NCBI GenBank assembly: GCA_015057035.1
Contig: SVFC01000001.1
Coordinates: forward strand, 186,001 to 250,000
Direction: 5' to 3'
DNA length: 64,000 nucleotides
Origin: Lachnospiraceae bacterium
GTDB lineage: Bacteria; Bacillota; Clostridia; Lachnospirales; Lachnospiraceae
Part shown: positions 63,339 to 64,000 of the stretch, piece after piece
Numbering within the stretch: position 1 is the stretch's first letter
Layout: every line of letters starts with the position of its first letter
Program-made: the position numbers and the translations under genes
Notes under the pieces: generated by a model
Database searches by the model: none
Seen by the model: the letters and a program-made list of their open reading frames with translations, nothing else
What the model was told of the DNA's origin: nothing

Positions 63339-63344
63339 TATAAT
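63339..63344 (+). promoter_or_regulatory. -10 box of the secreted-protein gene
   Basis: TATAAT at 63339-63344, 39 bases before the ATG. The -35 position (63316-63321, TTCTAT) is poor and is overlapped by the direct repeats, as expected for an activator-dependent promoter. Confidence 0.5.
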
Positions 63345-63382
63345 TTGTAACATAAATGATTAGAAGTAAGGAGGAATCGGAT

Positions 63383-63769
63383 ATGAAAAAATGGCAAAAA
63401 TTTTTAACATTATGTTTGTGTGGATCAATGATGATGGGGACGCCAACTGTATTGTATGCTGCTAATACATACGCAGCTCAAGGAGTAATTGTTAATGAGT
63501 TTACCAAACAACGTTATGATGTTATTTACAGATATGGAAACGGCGGTAATACCTTAAAACTTGAAATCGTATTTTCAGAACAACATACAACAACAGGACA
63601 GATTTATACGGATATGCAATCAGATTATGCATTTGGATCTGAGACTTCTGTTGGATTTATTCGTAGAGCAGATTTAGGCTACGAATATACATCTTTGAGT
63701 GCGTATGGATATCTTAATTATGGTTCAGAACCACAATCTTCTTTTGTGAATGGTATACCATCTAATTAA
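63383..63769 (+). CDS. Small secreted protein of unknown function
   Basis: No family recognised. The start ATG at 63383 has AAGGAGG 8 bases upstream; a frame open to 63356 adds 9 residues. It is 128 residues: a signal peptide (MKKWQKFLTLCLCGSMMMGT to about VLYAANTYAA) and a mature part of about 95 residues rich in Tyr, Gly, Ser and Thr, without further cysteines, ending FVNGIPSN. It may be an exported peptide, coat or stress protein; a bacteriocin-like role is possible but not supported by a motif. Its own terminator follows. Confidence 0.75.
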   Translation: MKKWQKFLTLCLCGSMMMGTPTVLYAANTYAAQGVIVNEFTKQRYDVIYRYGNGGNTLKLEIVFSEQHTTTGQIYTDMQSDYAFGSETSVGFIRRADLGYEYTSLSAYGYLNYGSEPQSSFVNGIPSN

Positions 63770-63779
63770 TGATTGTATG

Positions 63780-63809
63780 AAAAGGCATGTATAAAAACAT
63801 GCCTTTTTG
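63780..63809 (+). terminator. Terminator after the secreted-protein gene
   Basis: AAAAGGCATGT (63780-63790), loop ATAAAA, ACATGCCTTTT (63797-63807), followed by one more T and GATT. Confidence 0.8.
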
Positions 63810-63834
63810 ATTAAATAAACGGAGGAATTGTAGG

Positions 63835-64000
63835 TTGGGTATGTTTTTAAAAAAATATAGAATATATAGTGTCCTTTTAATATGTTTATGTATGGTATGT
63901 TCATGTTCAAACGAAAATGTTAAAGATAATCCTAAGTTTAATTGGACAGAGTCAACTGAAACTGGAGTTACTATAGATATTGGAAAAATAGTACAAGAGC
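63835..64000 (+). CDS. Lipoprotein, 5' part only (cut by window edge)
   Basis: The frame is open from a TTG at 63835 to the window end, 55 codons. GGAGG lies 9 bases before the TTG; an ATG at 63841 in the same frame is the alternative start. The product begins MGMFLKKYRIYSVLL and has a lipoprotein signal ending MVCSC, then a polar mature part (SNENVKDNPKFNW). The rest lies outside the window, so function cannot be judged. It follows the secreted-protein gene after a terminator. Confidence 0.65.
   Translation, partial: MGMFLKKYRIYSVLLICLCMVCSCSNENVKDNPKFNWTESTETGVTIDIGKIVQE

Overview
The window looks like chromosomal DNA of a low-GC, Gram-positive anaerobe, most likely a Lachnospiraceae-type Clostridia. 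The reasons are a six-subunit Rnf complex with a multi-ferredoxin RnfB, sporulation-linked genes (a GerW/YtfJ protein with its DUF2953 partner, a YlbJ-like protein), clostridial gene orders (Asp23-FakA-RecG; YicC-Gmk-RpoZ-RimO-PgsA-CinA; RsmD-CoaD; TIGR03960-TIGR03936-RNase G) and AT-rich codon use. The family assignment is inference from gene content. I see no rRNA, tRNA, CRISPR array, insertion sequence or prophage, and no gene-free stretch longer than 300 bases.

Layout. 1-5 kb: rnfCDGEAB, cut at the left edge, ending at a two-way terminator shared with the convergent apbE, whose product attaches FMN to Rnf subunits. Beyond apbE is a lipoprotein made of two repeats. 7.6-20.4 kb: proline synthesis (proB, proA), tRNA modification (miaB), a NusG-II/Gx transporter pair, ruvAB, zapA, a U32 protein, an FtsW/RodA protein, a NUDIX hydrolase, and DUF2953 with GerW. 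20.4-25.3 kb: a large palindrome between two terminators, then rpmB (minus) and Asp23-fakA-recG. 25.3-32.8 kb is the first accessory stretch: a membrane protein, two tandem transglutaminase-fold lipoproteins (the first with a PSESQE repeat and a one-base frameshift), a BlaI/BlaR1-type regulator pair behind three identical operators, and an AIM24 protein. 32.8-47.3 kb: housekeeping genes for ribosome quality control, nucleotide, lipid and CoA metabolism, rRNA modification and recombination (rqcH, yicC, gmk, rpoZ, rimO, pgsA, pncC, rsmD, coaD, pepD, pseudouridine synthases, recU). 47.4-52.4 kb: a compact histidine operon built from fusion genes: HisZ-HisG, HisD, HisB, and a HisF-like domain fused to HisI-HisE. 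52.4-60.2 kb: a small membrane protein, two radical-SAM-linked genes, RNase G, an M14-type peptidase and a chemotaxis receptor. 60.3-64 kb is the second accessory stretch: a response regulator, a histidine kinase, an unknown anchored protein, a small secreted protein and the start of a lipoprotein gene.

The observations I rate highest are (1) matching sets of three 7-base elements at 11-bp steps upstream of both the response-regulator gene and the small secreted-protein gene, which suggests one operator for a new two-component regulon; (2) the HisF-like domain on HisIE, which has lost both catalytic aspartates, in the same operon as a HisZ-HisG fusion; (3) the duplicated lipoprotein next to apbE, each repeat of which ends in a motif resembling an altered flavinylation site, behind a Rex-like palindrome; (4) RNA hairpins that seem to control ribosome access to rimO and to the membrane-protein gene after the his operon.
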